From Stygiolobus sp037389425 (lineage in GTDB: Archaea; Thermoproteota; Thermoprotei_A; Sulfolobales; Sulfolobaceae): 64,000 bases of DNA. A model generated the notes under the pieces. That model saw only the letters and a program-made list of their open reading frames with translations. It was not told where the DNA came from and did no database searches. Where the stretch lies: assembly GCF_037389425.1 (NCBI RefSeq), contig NZ_JBBHKR010000041.1, positions 13,441 through 77,440 of the forward strand. The letters are read 5' to 3'. Below are positions 1 through 8,969 of the stretch, piece after piece (within the stretch, counting starts at the first letter, position 1; every line of letters starts with the position of its first letter). The translations under genes were made by a program, and so were the position numbers.

Positions 1-309
1 ACCGTAAGAGAAGTATTGTCCCCTTTGTCTTGCGTCTTCCAATAAAATCAACTCGCTCCTCTTCTGTCTAACGAAAGTAGCTATTTTGTCCTTTAAAGCT
101 AGCGAAGAAAGAGTCGATAAGAGTTTCCTTATCTCATGGGTTTCAGGAAATGAATAACCTAAAAACGCAATAGTCGCTTTAATTGCCAACTCAGCGGATA
201 TCTGTGACATGAGACCTGAAGCGTTATAAAGACCCTTGTTGAAAGCGTCCTCAGAAGCCTGAATGTATTCTAACGACCTTTTACAAAGTGATATATGAAG
301 CTCGTGCAC
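1..309 (-). CDS. HEPN domain protein (3' end outside window)
   Basis: The reverse strand from a GTG at 309 is open to the window edge (103 codons seen). The product has the helical HEPN pattern: an amphipathic first helix, 'GLYNASGLMSQISAELAIKA' as the second helix, then 'PETHEIRKLL'. HEPN proteins are often RNases or partners of a minimal nucleotidyltransferase in toxin-antitoxin pairs; no nucleotidyltransferase is visible on the upstream side. An in-frame stop at 319-321 leaves GTG 309 as the only reasonable start, and a TATA-like stretch (rc of 323-332) precedes it. The C-terminus, where the catalytic RxxxxH motif would normally lie, is not fully seen, so activity cannot be judged. Confidence 0.6.
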   Translation of the reverse strand, partial: MHELHISLCKRSLEYIQASEDAFNKGLYNASGLMSQISAELAIKATIAFLGYSFPETHEIRKLLSTLSSLALKDKIATFVRQKRSELILLEDARQRGQYFSYG

Positions 310-550
310 ATGAAACCATCACATTATAAATTATTAACTTTTACATTCGTCCTCATGCACTTTTTAGATCCATCCCAATTTAGGCACTATATCCTACGAA
401 ATACAGAAGTGGTTTCCGGACTATCATAAAATGCTACGAACGATACTAGAACGTTTTCTAAGTTTAGTGAGCGATGCTTAGTGGGTACGGTATGGACATA
501 CTCGAAGTAGAAAGCTAACATGAAGTAAATTGCCTGAGAGGTTATACGTT
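310..550. other. Intergenic, possible coding relic
   Basis: No complete gene. On the + strand, 355-429 reads as 24 codons from ATG and 431-481 continues in a shifted frame as 16 codons; the joined peptide (..SQFRHYILRNTEVVSGLS / MLRTILERFLSLVSDA) looks protein-like but is too short to identify. It may be the tail of a decayed gene. Otherwise nothing recognised. Confidence 0.25.
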
Positions 551-1735
551 TTATTGCTTAAGCACATTCTTAAACACCCACAAGGCGAGGACAATATAAC
601 CGAGTAAGAGTTCTGAGACGACCATTACAACGTCCTTTTGTCCTACCAATAGCTCCAGGTAAGACAACAAAATATTCCCCAAAGCACCGAAAATACTGCC
701 TAGGGTTGCGAGTATGCCGTTATAAGACGCAATAATTTCTTTAGGTAACTTCATCTGGAAAATAGGACTTGCAAATGAGCTGTAAAGGGTCAAGGAAAGC
801 CAATAAAAAACTATAAGGATTAAAGAAAACTGAGGCTGGACAAAAGCTAGAGAAACCAAAAGTATCGCGGGGATAAGACCCCTGAAAAATATAAAGATAT
901 AATATAGATTATTTCTGTATTTTTCTACCTTAATTTTAGTAAAAATTAGAAGTGAAACACTACTGTACGCTATTGTCATCGAGTAGTAGATCATGTAGTT
1001 GAGGACGAAATAGGACTGTGCAAAAAACACTAGAAAGGTCGGTAATAGACCGCCTATAAAGTTTGCGAAAAGTGTATCTATAGGGAAGAACGTCACCGCC
1101 CGATCCTTTTTAAACGCTGAAATTGAAAGGGAGAAGGGGAGTTTAGCACTACCAGTGCCTTTAGGGTATTTAATCTTGAAAATTAAAGGAGTATGTATTA
1201 ACAACATGAATAAGCCGAGGACTAAAAGTAGTGATCTTAGTCCGATTATGAAAAAGGTTAGGTACAAGAATACGATCGCCGAAGCGGTTCTCACAATGTT
1301 TACAGTAATCCACACCACTCTGTACTCTGAGGCAGAATTTACCAAATTCCTTAATACCTTTACGTGGTTTGTCCCCTTAAAAGAGTGTATAGTGACAATC
1401 ACAGTATAAGCTAGGAAAATAAAACCTAGTTCAAAACGGTAAAGGAAATAAAATAGTAAAAAAGAAGTTCCGCTTAACAGTGAAAGTATTAGATCATACC
1501 TCCTAGTGTTTACTATATAATCTGTTAGGAAACCTGCTATACCGCTCAAATGCCCCAGAACGTAAGAAATGCTAAGTAAAGCTCCTACCAGTAACGGGTT
1601 TTTAGTCTGTAAGAAAAGGTAAGCTGGAAATACTGCCGAGATGATTATTACAGGCTGTAGAAAGTGCTGTAAAAGGTAAAGCCTGACGTTAGTATTAGAT
1701 AGTATTTTACTCGGCTTCGACTCCAACAACTTCAC
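551..1735 (-). CDS. MFS-type membrane transporter
   Basis: A 394-residue, very hydrophobic protein with about 11-12 predicted membrane helices and the two-half layout of the major facilitator superfamily, split by a polar loop near residues 185-215. It starts at GTG 1735, inside the 3' end of the upstream radical-SAM reading frame (overlap about 29 bp), so the two were translationally coupled. MFS exporters next to radical-SAM/SPASM genes are commonly the export arm of peptide-modification cassettes; substrate here is unknown. The transporter frame is intact although its partner is destroyed, which suggests either recent decay or an independent use. Confidence 0.65.
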   Translation of the reverse strand: MKLLESKPSKILSNTNVRLYLLQHFLQPVIIISAVFPAYLFLQTKNPLLVGALLSISYVLGHLSGIAGFLTDYIVNTRRYDLILSLLSGTSFLLFYFLYRFELGFIFLAYTVIVTIHSFKGTNHVKVLRNLVNSASEYRVVWITVNIVRTASAIVFLYLTFFIIGLRSLLLVLGLFMLLIHTPLIFKIKYPKGTGSAKLPFSLSISAFKKDRAVTFFPIDTLFANFIGGLLPTFLVFFAQSYFVLNYMIYYSMTIAYSSVSLLIFTKIKVEKYRNNLYYIFIFFRGLIPAILLVSLAFVQPQFSLILIVFYWLSLTLYSSFASPIFQMKLPKEIIASYNGILATLGSIFGALGNILLSYLELLVGQKDVVMVVSELLLGYIVLALWVFKNVLKQ

Positions 1736-2700
1736 CTAACTCGTGTAATTTAGGACAGCCTCTACTCAACGGTGAAAGGATATATTTAGCCCATCTGTTG
1801 ATTTTACTTTCATCAAGTACTATGCTTCCATCTCCTTCCATGTAGCCTACTGATTCATTATCTATTATTACAGTTAGAGGACATTTGAATAATTTACCAT
1901 CATTTCTTATAATTGTAGAAAACGGATACAGCGCCTGACATAAATCATCCATCGCTGGAACACTATCAATTTGAAGTAACGTGTCTTTATCTGGAATGTT
2001 CAAGCCTAGTTGCGTAGCATACATATATAATTCTTGAATTATTTCCATATCTTTTTTTTAGGTTCTATGACTTTTAGATTTTTATCGTTGTCTCCACCAG
2101 ATCTAGTCACGGGGAAAAAGTGAAGTAATATCTTTTATCTGTGCTAAAGTAATTCGACGCTAAGTCTAAGAATTTCTTAATTGAGTCTAAATTATCTGGC
2201 ATTACGTTTGATCTTAATAAACATAAAGAAATTATCAGTTACATTTCTTGTTTGAATAAGATTCTTAAATATTTTATCGAACGTAGGCTTACCATTTAAT
2301 AATGGTCTAAGCTTATCATGAGCATCTTTATAACCGTCTATTGTCACCTGAAATATCTTTACACCTTTTTCTAACAAGACCTTGAATTTCACTGTATCTA
2401 ATAAGAGGTAACCATTAGTTATAATCCTACCAACTGTATCTATTTTATACATTTTCGCTATCGAATTAGTGAAATCCACAATATCTATAATAGTTTTAAA
2501 ATCTAGTAACGGCTCTCCTCCATATCATCTGATATGAACTTTTCTGAAAAAGCCAGTTTTAATATTATTTTCTAAAAATAATTTTATCCTTTTTGTCATC
2601 CCTGATGTAGTTATTATATTTTTAATTTTATTATGGTCATTCTCGTAGAAGTACACACATCTAAAATTACACCAACTAGATGGAATGATAGTTATCGAAA
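1707..2700 (-). pseudogene. Radical SAM/SPASM maturase, decayed
   Basis: Reading the minus strand from about 2700, the radical-SAM start appears as 'PSSWCNFRCVYFYEND': Cys1 at 2669-2671, Cys2 at 2657-2659, but the third cluster Cys is Phe (TTC, 2648-2650). Then 'HIR*YGGEPLLDF' has a TGA (2525-2527) where Trp is expected. The same frame continues through 'ITNGYLL' and 'VTIDGYKDAHDKLRP' to a stop at 2192. The remaining core and SPASM region follow in other frames (VMPDNLDSIKKFLDL, then VTRSGGDNDKNLKVIEP, then the frame ending at 1707 with 'RNDGKLFKCP'). The final SPASM Cys set is also incomplete (SPLSRGCPKL). At least three frameshifts, one stop and lost cluster ligands mean it cannot work. Its upstream end runs into IS-derived sequence. 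Confidence 0.75.
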
Positions 2701-2799
2701 AATTTTCTTATCTTGTATTTTTCTATCATCCCACTCACCTAACTTACATATATGTGTTATTATGGGTCGGACTTTCATTGAGGCTTCATGAATTTGTAT

Positions 2800-2985
2800 C
2801 CAACCTCTCGTCCTCATTCCCCTTATTTCCCTCCCCATGCCGTCTACGGGAGTTAAACCACTCCCTTCAAGGATATGGGGAGCCTCATCAAACCCATCCT
2901 CCCCCTCACATTGCTCATCGAGTTCACTGTAGGGCTCTCTTTTACATGATAGTACGTAACTACAAAATTTATAAACTCTCATGAG
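2800..2985 (+). mobile_element. Solo relic of tnpB-element left end
   Basis: This stretch matches the leader of the tnpB element near 29.0-29.15 kb in the same orientation. Exact blocks are an 18-mer at 2835-2852 (repeated at 29016-29033) and a 16-mer at 2858-2873 (repeated at 29045-29060), followed by 'TGGGGAG', a weaker match, and a promoter-like 'AAATTTATAAACT' just before an ATG at 2980. In the complete element that position begins the small companion ORF, but here no transposase follows. It is either a decayed insertion or a short non-autonomous derivative. It sits immediately upstream of the broken radical-SAM gene and may have removed that gene's 5' end. Confidence 0.6.
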
Positions 2986-3016
2986 AAGAGCTAGGAATGT
3001 TAAATAATATCAAATG

Positions 3017-3067
3017 GCGTAAAATTCACGGTTTATCTGAAACTGTTGTCAACGGCTAATTTTACGC
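3017..3067. repeat. 10-bp perfect inverted repeat
   Basis: GCGTAAAATT (3017-3026) and AATTTTACGC (3058-3067) are perfect reverse complements separated by 31 bp. It lies just downstream of the solo IS-end relic and could be a hairpin terminator, a terminal inverted repeat of a mini-element or a protein-binding site. Confidence 0.45.
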
Positions 3068-3366
3068 TAAATTATAGCTAATTGAATTTTTACTTTTATT
3101 TTTAGAAAAATATGAAGAGAAAGAAGGGTTTTTTACACATCAAAAGAACCTTGGGCCTTAAACTTTCACTCTTCTGTTTTTCATTCTTAGATCTCTTAGT
3201 AGTAGTTATACATACAGATTGATTTTTTTCTCAGTAAACTGGGGAGTTTATACAATTATTCTCACGTTGTAGATTTAACGTTAGGATCCAACCTCATTCT
3301 TTGCTCAATTTTTCAAAATTGGATGAGAAGAAAAGCTTAATAGTTGAAAAGATAAGTAATGAATTA

Positions 3367-3443
3367 GGGATGAGGGGGTCAGGTCAGACCCACGGCGTCC
3401 TATCATAGGTCAACTCGTGTCGTGTTCATCATCCCCTCATCCC
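3367..3443. repeat. 11-bp inverted repeat with inner hairpin
   Basis: GGGATGAGGGG (3367-3377) and CCCCTCATCCC (3433-3443) pair perfectly over 11 bp, enclosing 55 bp that itself begins with a GGGTC/GACCC hairpin. The GC-rich block stands out from AT-rich surroundings, which favours a structured RNA or mobile-element end over chance. Confidence 0.4.
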
Positions 3444-3954
3444 CGATTTCTACTTCTGTTAAAACATTTTTAAAAACTTTTTTGTTTTTTATCTTCACCC
3501 TTTTATTATCACAATATGAATATTATAACAGTTCCTTTGTTTCATTATTTTCTTTTACTTTACAAAGAAAGGGGTTAAGGGGCGAAGCCCTTATACTAGA
3601 AGACTTTAATGAATTAGGGAGGAGGTAAGTTAGGTTAGGGAGGTAAGGGAGGTTAGTTAGTAGGTAAGGAGGGCAAGCAAGGTAAGCAAGACTAGGTTAG
3701 CAGGACAAACCGGGGTTAAGGGACTAAAACTATGTTTTTCATAATAATTCTATCCAACTAACTTCAAATCCCGCATATATACATAAAAGATAAACATATG
3801 TAACATTTATAATTATACCACAAAATTAAATTCATTTTTCAGAATGTTTACACTTAAATTCACTGTTTCTATTATCTGAGATTAAAAATTATCGCCAATG
3901 AAATTTAGCTTGTTACTTAAATTAAAAAAACGTCTAATTGGTTACTCTTTTAAT

Positions 3955-4491
3955 TTAGGGCTTTGCGGTTAGCGATACTTTATCTGGAAAGTGAGTCATA
4001 AACTTCTTCACTTTTGGGCTTATAACTAACCTACAGTATGGTTGATTAGGGTGTTTTTCGAAGTATTTATGATGGTATTCTTCAGCCTCATAAAAGTCGT
4101 CAAACGGCTTTAATTCTGTTACTACTTTTTTACCGAGTTTTTTCTCTACTTCTTCAATAACTTCTTCTGCTATCTTACGTTGCTCCTCGTTGTGGTAAAG
4201 TATAATAGATCGGTACTGAGGACCTACATCATTCCCCTGTCTGTTAGGAGTTGTAGGGTCATGGATCTCAAAAAAGATCTCTAAGAGTTCTCTATAGCTT
4301 ATGACAGAGGGGTCGAAAGTTATTTGGACTACTTCCGCATGTCCTGTTAAGCCTGTACAAACGTCATCGTAAGTGGGATTATGCATCCAACCTCCGGCGT
4401 ACCCAGGCTTAACGTCTATTACTCCTTTTACCCTTGAAAAAACCGCTTCTGTGCACCAAAAACACCCTCCGCCCAGTGTAGCTTTTTCCAT
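3955..4491 (-). CDS. msrA: Peptide methionine sulfoxide reductase A
   Basis: 178 residues, the normal MsrA length. The active-site signature GGGCFWCTEAVF lies at the N-terminus, with catalytic Cys10 and Cys13 close by; conserved 'VKPGYAGG', 'TGHAEVVQITFDP' and 'FFEIHDPTTPNRQGNDVGPQ' follow. MsrA reduces methionine-S-sulfoxide in oxidised proteins, using thioredoxin-like donors in the cytoplasm. No MsrB partner is adjacent. It stands alone on the minus strand with about 200 bp of empty sequence upstream. A further Cys in 'QPYCRLV' near the C-terminus may act as resolving cysteine. Confidence 0.93.
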   Translation of the reverse strand: MEKATLGGGCFWCTEAVFSRVKGVIDVKPGYAGGWMHNPTYDDVCTGLTGHAEVVQITFDPSVISYRELLEIFFEIHDPTTPNRQGNDVGPQYRSIILYHNEEQRKIAEEVIEEVEKKLGKKVVTELKPFDDFYEAEEYHHKYFEKHPNQPYCRLVISPKVKKFMTHFPDKVSLTAKP

Positions 4492-4710
4492 AAATTCTGG
4501 TCAATGTTTACAGTATTAAACTATTGTTAGGAAAAATTTTACGCTTGGAAAAGGGTTTTTTGACTATTTCGAGAATGAAGATATTAGCAGGAGAACATGC
4601 TTTCTTATTTTCCCGATTTGGTATTAGCTAGGAATAACGATCTGAAGCAAGAATTATGCTATTCAGTTATATAGTTAAGGGTGAGAGGTTTAGTCATTAT
4701 CTCTAGGATT

Positions 4711-6036
4711 CTAAGCCCTGGAAACCAAATTTCCGATTTTATCCAGTTCTTGTCCCTTCGTTTCTGGTACTAGAAATAGTGTTATCAGTGCTGATAACAA
4801 CGCTACTAAACCGTAAATTCCTACCATTCCACCTAATCCTATAATCGAAACTAGTGAAGGGAAGAGCGAAATTACAGTGGCCGAAGCTGTCCTATCGACA
4901 GCTACACTAATAGCTTGTGAAGTCCCCCTAACTTTAGTGTGGACCAGCTCTGGAGTGACCATACCTGAGCCTATTATTGACGCAGGCCCCATTGCGGAGA
5001 ATAGATAGTTTAGCATGTAGAAAGTCAGACCTAAAACCGCTCCTTCTCCGGTGAGTTGGTTAGCCTTAGGCAAGCCGAAAATAGAGGGGTCTAAAAGCAG
5101 TAGTGAATAAAGGATTAACCATGTTGAAACTCCGGTGTAGCCTATAATTATAAGCGGTTTTCTCCCTATCTTGTCTATCAAGAGTATGCAGAGTAATTGA
5201 CCCGGAATTCCCGCAAAGAACTGGGCGATGTAAGTGAACATTATAGGTGTTATTCCCAAGTTATAGGCAATGGTTATAGGACCGTAAATTGCAAAGGTGG
5301 AGGAGTAAACGTCGTAAAGTAACCACAATATTGCAGATACTATTATTAGGAAAAGAGAGGACGCAAACCTCTGTTTGAAGCTCTCAGTATCAACGTTAAC
5401 ACGTAGGCTCACCCCTTCTTTCTCTAAGTTCTTGATTTCCTTCTCTATCGGTTTCACTCTTGAAAGGAAAAGTAAAGTTTCGCTCAGCTTTCTTCTGGCG
5501 AATATGACGGAAAGTGCAGGGATTGCTCCGAAGCCTAATACTATCCTCCATGCTATTGAGGATGGTAATGGTAAGGTGACTTGGTCTACGAACGCTGCCA
5601 GTACTGCTCCCAGACCCCACATTACGGCGAAAGTTATTACCATTGCCTTTCCTCTCTTATCCTTATCGGCGTTTTCAGCAACAATTATCGGTGATAGTAC
5701 GTAGTCTGCACCGACCCCCATACCGAGTAATAGCCTCGATAAGAAGAGTTCATTATAATTTTGTAAGAAGGCTTGTAGTGCGGCTCCTATTGCCATTAGA
5801 GTGACGTCTATTCCGTACATTCTCTTTCTTCCTTCTAAATCGGAAATTAAACCGAACAATAACGCGGAGAACGCCGCACCGAGATAAGATCCCGCGACCA
5901 GTAAGCCCTCTGATAACTTATTCATTGGTATAAATGCAGAGATTGTGTAGATCATTAATGATAATGAGTATAAGTTATAACCGTCTGAAAATACCCCCAT
6001 TCCGGAGATGAGTACTGATCTCCAAGTCAGCTTCAT
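4711..6036 (-). CDS. MFS metabolite:H+ symporter
   Basis: 441 residues with 12 predicted membrane helices. It carries the MFS loop 2-3 signature 'GLISDLEGRKRMYGIDV' and 'LLGMGVGADYVLSPI', the mirrored loop 'LLIDKIGRKPLIIIGY', and the sugar-porter/organic-anion type ending 'VPETKGQELDKI'. The family imports sugars, organic acids or phosphate with protons, plausible for an organism living in acid. The substrate cannot be read from sequence. It is divergent from elp3 with about 120 bp between starts. Confidence 0.8.
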   Translation of the reverse strand: MKLTWRSVLISGMGVFSDGYNLYSLSLMIYTISAFIPMNKLSEGLLVAGSYLGAAFSALLFGLISDLEGRKRMYGIDVTLMAIGAALQAFLQNYNELFLSRLLLGMGVGADYVLSPIIVAENADKDKRGKAMVITFAVMWGLGAVLAAFVDQVTLPLPSSIAWRIVLGFGAIPALSVIFARRKLSETLLFLSRVKPIEKEIKNLEKEGVSLRVNVDTESFKQRFASSLFLIIVSAILWLLYDVYSSTFAIYGPITIAYNLGITPIMFTYIAQFFAGIPGQLLCILLIDKIGRKPLIIIGYTGVSTWLILYSLLLLDPSIFGLPKANQLTGEGAVLGLTFYMLNYLFSAMGPASIIGSGMVTPELVHTKVRGTSQAISVAVDRTASATVISLFPSLVSIIGLGGMVGIYGLVALLSALITLFLVPETKGQELDKIGNLVSRA

Positions 6037-6126
6037 GAGTAGATTTAGTATATACTTACAGTTAAAAATTTTGATTATTTACTTTTAGACATATTTCGTT
6101 ATATAGTAGGAGAGAATATCTGACTA

Positions 6127-6135
6127 TTTTAAATA
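6127..6135 (+). promoter_or_regulatory. TATA box of elp3
   Basis: TTTTAAATA is centred about 28 bp upstream of the ATG at 6159. In Sulfolobales this spacing puts transcription start on or near the start codon, so the elp3 mRNA is probably leaderless. Confidence 0.5.
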
Positions 6136-6158
6136 CTCACGCGAGATCAAATATCGTA

Positions 6159-7553
6159 ATGTTATTGAGGAAGCCCGTCAGGATGTTATCTGGCGTTACT
6201 ATCGTATCGATTATGACAGCTCCGCACAGATGCCCTCACGGTAAGTGTATTTTCTGTCCCGGGGGCGTTGAGTATAACACGCCTCAAAGCTACTACGGTA
6301 AGGAACCGACTTTGATGAGAGCTATTGAGAACAACTATGACCCGTTTTACCAAGTTCAATCACGTTTAAGGCAGTATGAGTTAAACGGTCATACCCCGAG
6401 TAAAGTAGAACTTATAATAATGGGAGGGACTTTTTTAGCTACTCCTTTAGATTACCAAGAGTGGTTTGTGACCCAAGCGTTAGAGGGAATGAACAGATAT
6501 CCGAACCCCACAAAGCCTGGGTTTGTGTATTTGGAAGATGCTCAGGTAAGGAATGAGACTGCTACGGTCAGATGTGTCGGGATGACCGTTGAGACGAAAC
6601 CGGATTGGGGAAAGGAGAGAGAGGCTAAGCAGATGCTAAGGTTGGGAGTTACTAAAGTGGAACTGGGAGTTCAAACTGTCTATGATGAACTTTTGATGAA
6701 GAGTAATAGGGGTCACACTGTAAAAGACTCAATAGAGTCTACAAGGATTCTAAAGGATAAAGGTTTCAAGATAGTCTATCATGTGATGCTAGGTCTACCT
6801 GGTTCTGACCCCGATAAGGATCTTGAGGGGTTCAAGAGGCTTTTTTCAGATCCGGACTTCATGCCAGATATGCTGAAGATTTACCCTACTTTAGTGGTCG
6901 AGACAGCACCTTTAGCTGAGCTGTGGAAGAGGGGGCTCTACAAGCCTTACGACACTGATACGCTAGTGGAACTGATTTCCGAAATGTATCGATATATTCC
7001 CCCGTGGGTTAGGGTAATGAGAGTACAGAGGGACATCCCTGCTCCGATAATCTTAGACGGTAATAAGAAGGGTAATTTGAGGGAGTTAGTGGAGGAGAGG
7101 TCGTTGGAGAAAGGTATTAAGATAAATGAGATAAGGTTCAGGGAAGTGGGGATTAAATGGTTACACACGGGTAAATTACCTCAAGGAGAGCCTAAGTTAA
7201 AGAAATATGTTTACGAAGCGAGCAGGGGGACGGAGGTCTTCCTCTCCTTTGAATATGATGACGGTACGCTAGTCGGATATTTAAGGTTGAGGAAGCCCTC
7301 CGATGTCGAAAAGGTTACTATAGTGAGAGAACTCCATATCTACGGTCTTGAGACTCCGGTGGGTTTGTGGGATGACCTAAGTTTTCAACACAAGGGGTAC
7401 GGTTCAAAGCTCTTAGCTGAGGCTGAAAGAGTCTCTTCCGAAGAATTTGACGCAAAAAGGATCTTAGTCCTTTCTGGTATAGGTGCTAGAGAGTATTATA
7501 GGAAGAAGGGGTATCATAACTCTTATCCTTACATGGAAAAAGAGTTGGTTTAG
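6159..7553 (+). CDS. elp3: Elp3 tRNA U34 carboxymethyl-forming enzyme
   Basis: 464 residues with the two-domain Elp3 layout. The radical-SAM cluster motif CPHGKCIFC (Cys25, Cys30, Cys33) is near the N-terminus, followed by 'ELIIMGGTFLATPLDYQEWF' and 'CVGMTVETKPDW'. The C-terminal GNAT acetyltransferase domain contains 'HKGYGSKLLAEAERVS' and ends in 'YYRKKGYHNSYPYMEKELV'. Archaeal Elp3 works alone, using acetyl-CoA and SAM to start the cm5U34 modification of tRNA. Its stop overlaps the convergent gene at 7550 by 4 bp. Confidence 0.93.
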   Translation: MLLRKPVRMLSGVTIVSIMTAPHRCPHGKCIFCPGGVEYNTPQSYYGKEPTLMRAIENNYDPFYQVQSRLRQYELNGHTPSKVELIIMGGTFLATPLDYQEWFVTQALEGMNRYPNPTKPGFVYLEDAQVRNETATVRCVGMTVETKPDWGKEREAKQMLRLGVTKVELGVQTVYDELLMKSNRGHTVKDSIESTRILKDKGFKIVYHVMLGLPGSDPDKDLEGFKRLFSDPDFMPDMLKIYPTLVVETAPLAELWKRGLYKPYDTDTLVELISEMYRYIPPWVRVMRVQRDIPAPIILDGNKKGNLRELVEERSLEKGIKINEIRFREVGIKWLHTGKLPQGEPKLKKYVYEASRGTEVFLSFEYDDGTLVGYLRLRKPSDVEKVTIVRELHIYGLETPVGLWDDLSFQHKGYGSKLLAEAERVSSEEFDAKRILVLSGIGAREYYRKKGYHNSYPYMEKELV

Positions 7554-7939
7554 GATGATACAATTTGTTCAAGTCCTTTCATAATTTCAGATTCTACATG
7601 TTCTGTCCATAACATTTCTGGAACGTCTATGGCAAGGAATAAGGGTGAGAGTATTATAGTCTCTACAGCTGTAACAGCTAAGTTTTGTATCCATTTTCCT
7701 ATGCCTGCTGTCACTTTTAATTGATTTCCTATCTTCTCGAAGGTAAATGTTAAAGCTCTATCTGCAGCTATTAAATCCCTAAGAATTCCTCCCTTTTGAG
7801 CCTGGACTATTGCCTTACCGTTTTCCTCCCTATACTGTGTTTTAAAGCCTTTTTGTTGCAGATATGTTACGAACTGATTTATAATTTGTCCCACGTCTTT
7901 TTGTGTAGTATATACCTTTTCTTTTTTAAAGATTCCCAT
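7550..7939 (-). CDS. Unknown protein, paralogue of 26.4-kb gene
   Basis: 129 residues, family not named. The N-terminal half is a mixed alpha/beta domain (helix 'DVGQIINQFVTYLQQKGF', strand pairs around 'KAIVQAQKGG'), then the motif 'LIAADRALTF', then a hydrophobic stretch (residues 85-105) and a final amphipathic helix 'EHVESEIMKGLEQIV'. The split gene at 26361-26920 matches it segment by segment (VQAKKEG, FFAADRAF, EHEIMKEIERLI) but adds a zinc ribbon, so these are paralogues. The domain may associate with membranes. Function unknown. Confidence 0.65.
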   Translation of the reverse strand: MGIFKKEKVYTTQKDVGQIINQFVTYLQQKGFKTQYREENGKAIVQAQKGGILRDLIAADRALTFTFEKIGNQLKVTAGIGKWIQNLAVTAVETIILSPLFLAIDVPEMLWTEHVESEIMKGLEQIVSS

Positions 7940-8105
7940 ACGATTATACAGTCTCTCTCACTAAAAAGTTTATTCATAAGAACTTAATTACTATAATAAT
8001 AATATAAATTACTAAAGCTAAGAATATAATAATTGTAACAAGTAATAATAATAATTTTAACCTTTACGAAAAAAGTTTTTTAGACGGTAACGAATTAGTC
8101 AAACT

Positions 8106-8726
8106 ATGAAAATAGTACGTCCACTATTCCTTTTCATCATAACCTTTGTCGGCGAGGTAGGACTCTTCCTCTTGTTTTCTTCATTTTATAACCCTGCCCT
8201 TGCCTCTGAGTTTGGAGGACTTACTGTAATTTATAACGGGTTGGTTTATAAGCCCTATTTTATCGTTCTCTTTACCATCTTTATCCATAACTTAGCAGTA
8301 GCTACACTGGATTTTATACCGTTAATGGGAGTCGCGATGATGGTATTTAGTATAATTGAGACGGGATTGGTTGTTGCGATTAGCGGTTCTATTATAGGTA
8401 CTCCAGGGTTAACTATATCTCTTTATCTCCTAACTTTACCGCACTCTTGGTTAGAATTGCCGGCATATGCAGTAGCCTCAGCTAGTGGTGTCTATTTTCT
8501 ATTTGACGCGGCTGATAAAGGTTTAAGAAAGGCTCTGGTTAGGTTATTCTACATGTACTTAATGGTAGCGGTAGAACTTTTCGTAGCTGCGAGCTTTGAA
8601 GCTGGGGAAATAGTAGACAAGCCTTACGGTCTATTACCCTACTTGTTTTGGATCCCGGCTTTGCCTGCATTTTATTTTCTTATAACTTTCTACAAGTACT
8701 TTCAAAAGCTAGCGGATTGTAGCTAA
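8106..8726 (+). CDS. SpoIIM/DUF95-like membrane protein
   Basis: 206 residues with five or six predicted membrane helices. 'FIHNLAVATLDFIPLMGVA' followed by a helix pair and 'LPHSWLELPAYAVASASGVY' match the stage II sporulation protein M family (DUF95), which in archaea has nothing to do with sporulation and is of unknown, possibly membrane-organising role. The 3' end overlaps the convergent zinc-ribbon gene by 18 bp. Assignment rests on motif order and could be a more distant relative. Confidence 0.6.
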   Translation: MKIVRPLFLFIITFVGEVGLFLLFSSFYNPALASEFGGLTVIYNGLVYKPYFIVLFTIFIHNLAVATLDFIPLMGVAMMVFSIIETGLVVAISGSIIGTPGLTISLYLLTLPHSWLELPAYAVASASGVYFLFDAADKGLRKALVRLFYMYLMVAVELFVAASFEAGEIVDKPYGLLPYLFWIPALPAFYFLITFYKYFQKLADCS

Positions 8727-8969
8727 TAAAACAGCCGTAAGGACTGCAGCTATCCCCAAAATTAAAGCGTAAGTCGGGAAAGCCGGTTTTTGTGCCCTTG
8801 AAGTAGGAAGGCTTTGAGGATAGTAGTATGTTGGTAGAGGCTGAGAGAAGTAATAAGTCGGTTGGTAAAGACTCGGAAAAGTGGGCTGAATGTATAACGG
8901 ATACCCACACCTCGCGCAATAGTTTGCTATATCCTTGTTAATATGCCCACATCTCGGACATTGTTTCAT
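8709..8969 (-). CDS. Zinc-ribbon membrane-anchored small protein
   Basis: 86 residues: an N-terminal zinc ribbon CPRCGH-x11-CARCGY (residues 4-23), a Pro/Tyr/Ser-rich linker (25-63) and one C-terminal membrane helix (about 66-84). This is a tail-anchored layout with the ribbon facing the cytoplasm. Its ATG overlaps the stop codon of the upstream methyltransferase gene (ATGA), so the two are co-translated. Function unknown; several proteins in this window share the ribbon-plus-linker design. Confidence 0.7.
   Translation of the reverse strand: MKQCPRCGHINKDIANYCARCGYPLYIQPTFPSLYQPTYYFSQPLPTYYYPQSLPTSRAQKPAFPTYALILGIAAVLTAVLLATIR

Larger units (their letters stand above)
2986..3954. other. Long noncoding stretch with inverted repeats
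   Basis: No convincing gene. It contains a perfect 10-bp inverted repeat (3017-3026 / 3058-3067), a CAATTTT-tc-AAAATTG hairpin near 3304-3330, an 11-bp inverted repeat enclosing a second small GGGTC/GACCC hairpin (3367-3377 / 3433-3443), a GGGCGAAGCCC triloop hairpin near 3574-3586, and a G-rich tract of GGTAAG/GGTTAG-like units from about 3617 to 3700. The reading frame at 3422-3628 looks accidental. Together this resembles the debris of mobile elements. Confidence 0.4.

Noticed and set aside
2692..2982. 96-residue open frame on the minus strand
   Set aside because: It crosses the IS-end relic and the radical-SAM start out of frame; the sequence is explained by those two features.
2980..3010. 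Similarity of 'ATGAGAAGAGCTAGGAATG' to the sequence right of tnpB, suggesting a mini-element with both ends
   Set aside because: The matching part right of tnpB reads as the severed C-terminus of the interrupted gene, so the likeness is probably chance.
3422..3628. 68-residue open frame on the plus strand
   Set aside because: Lies over inverted repeats and a T-rich stretch, has no promoter-like box at the right place and no protein-like pattern.
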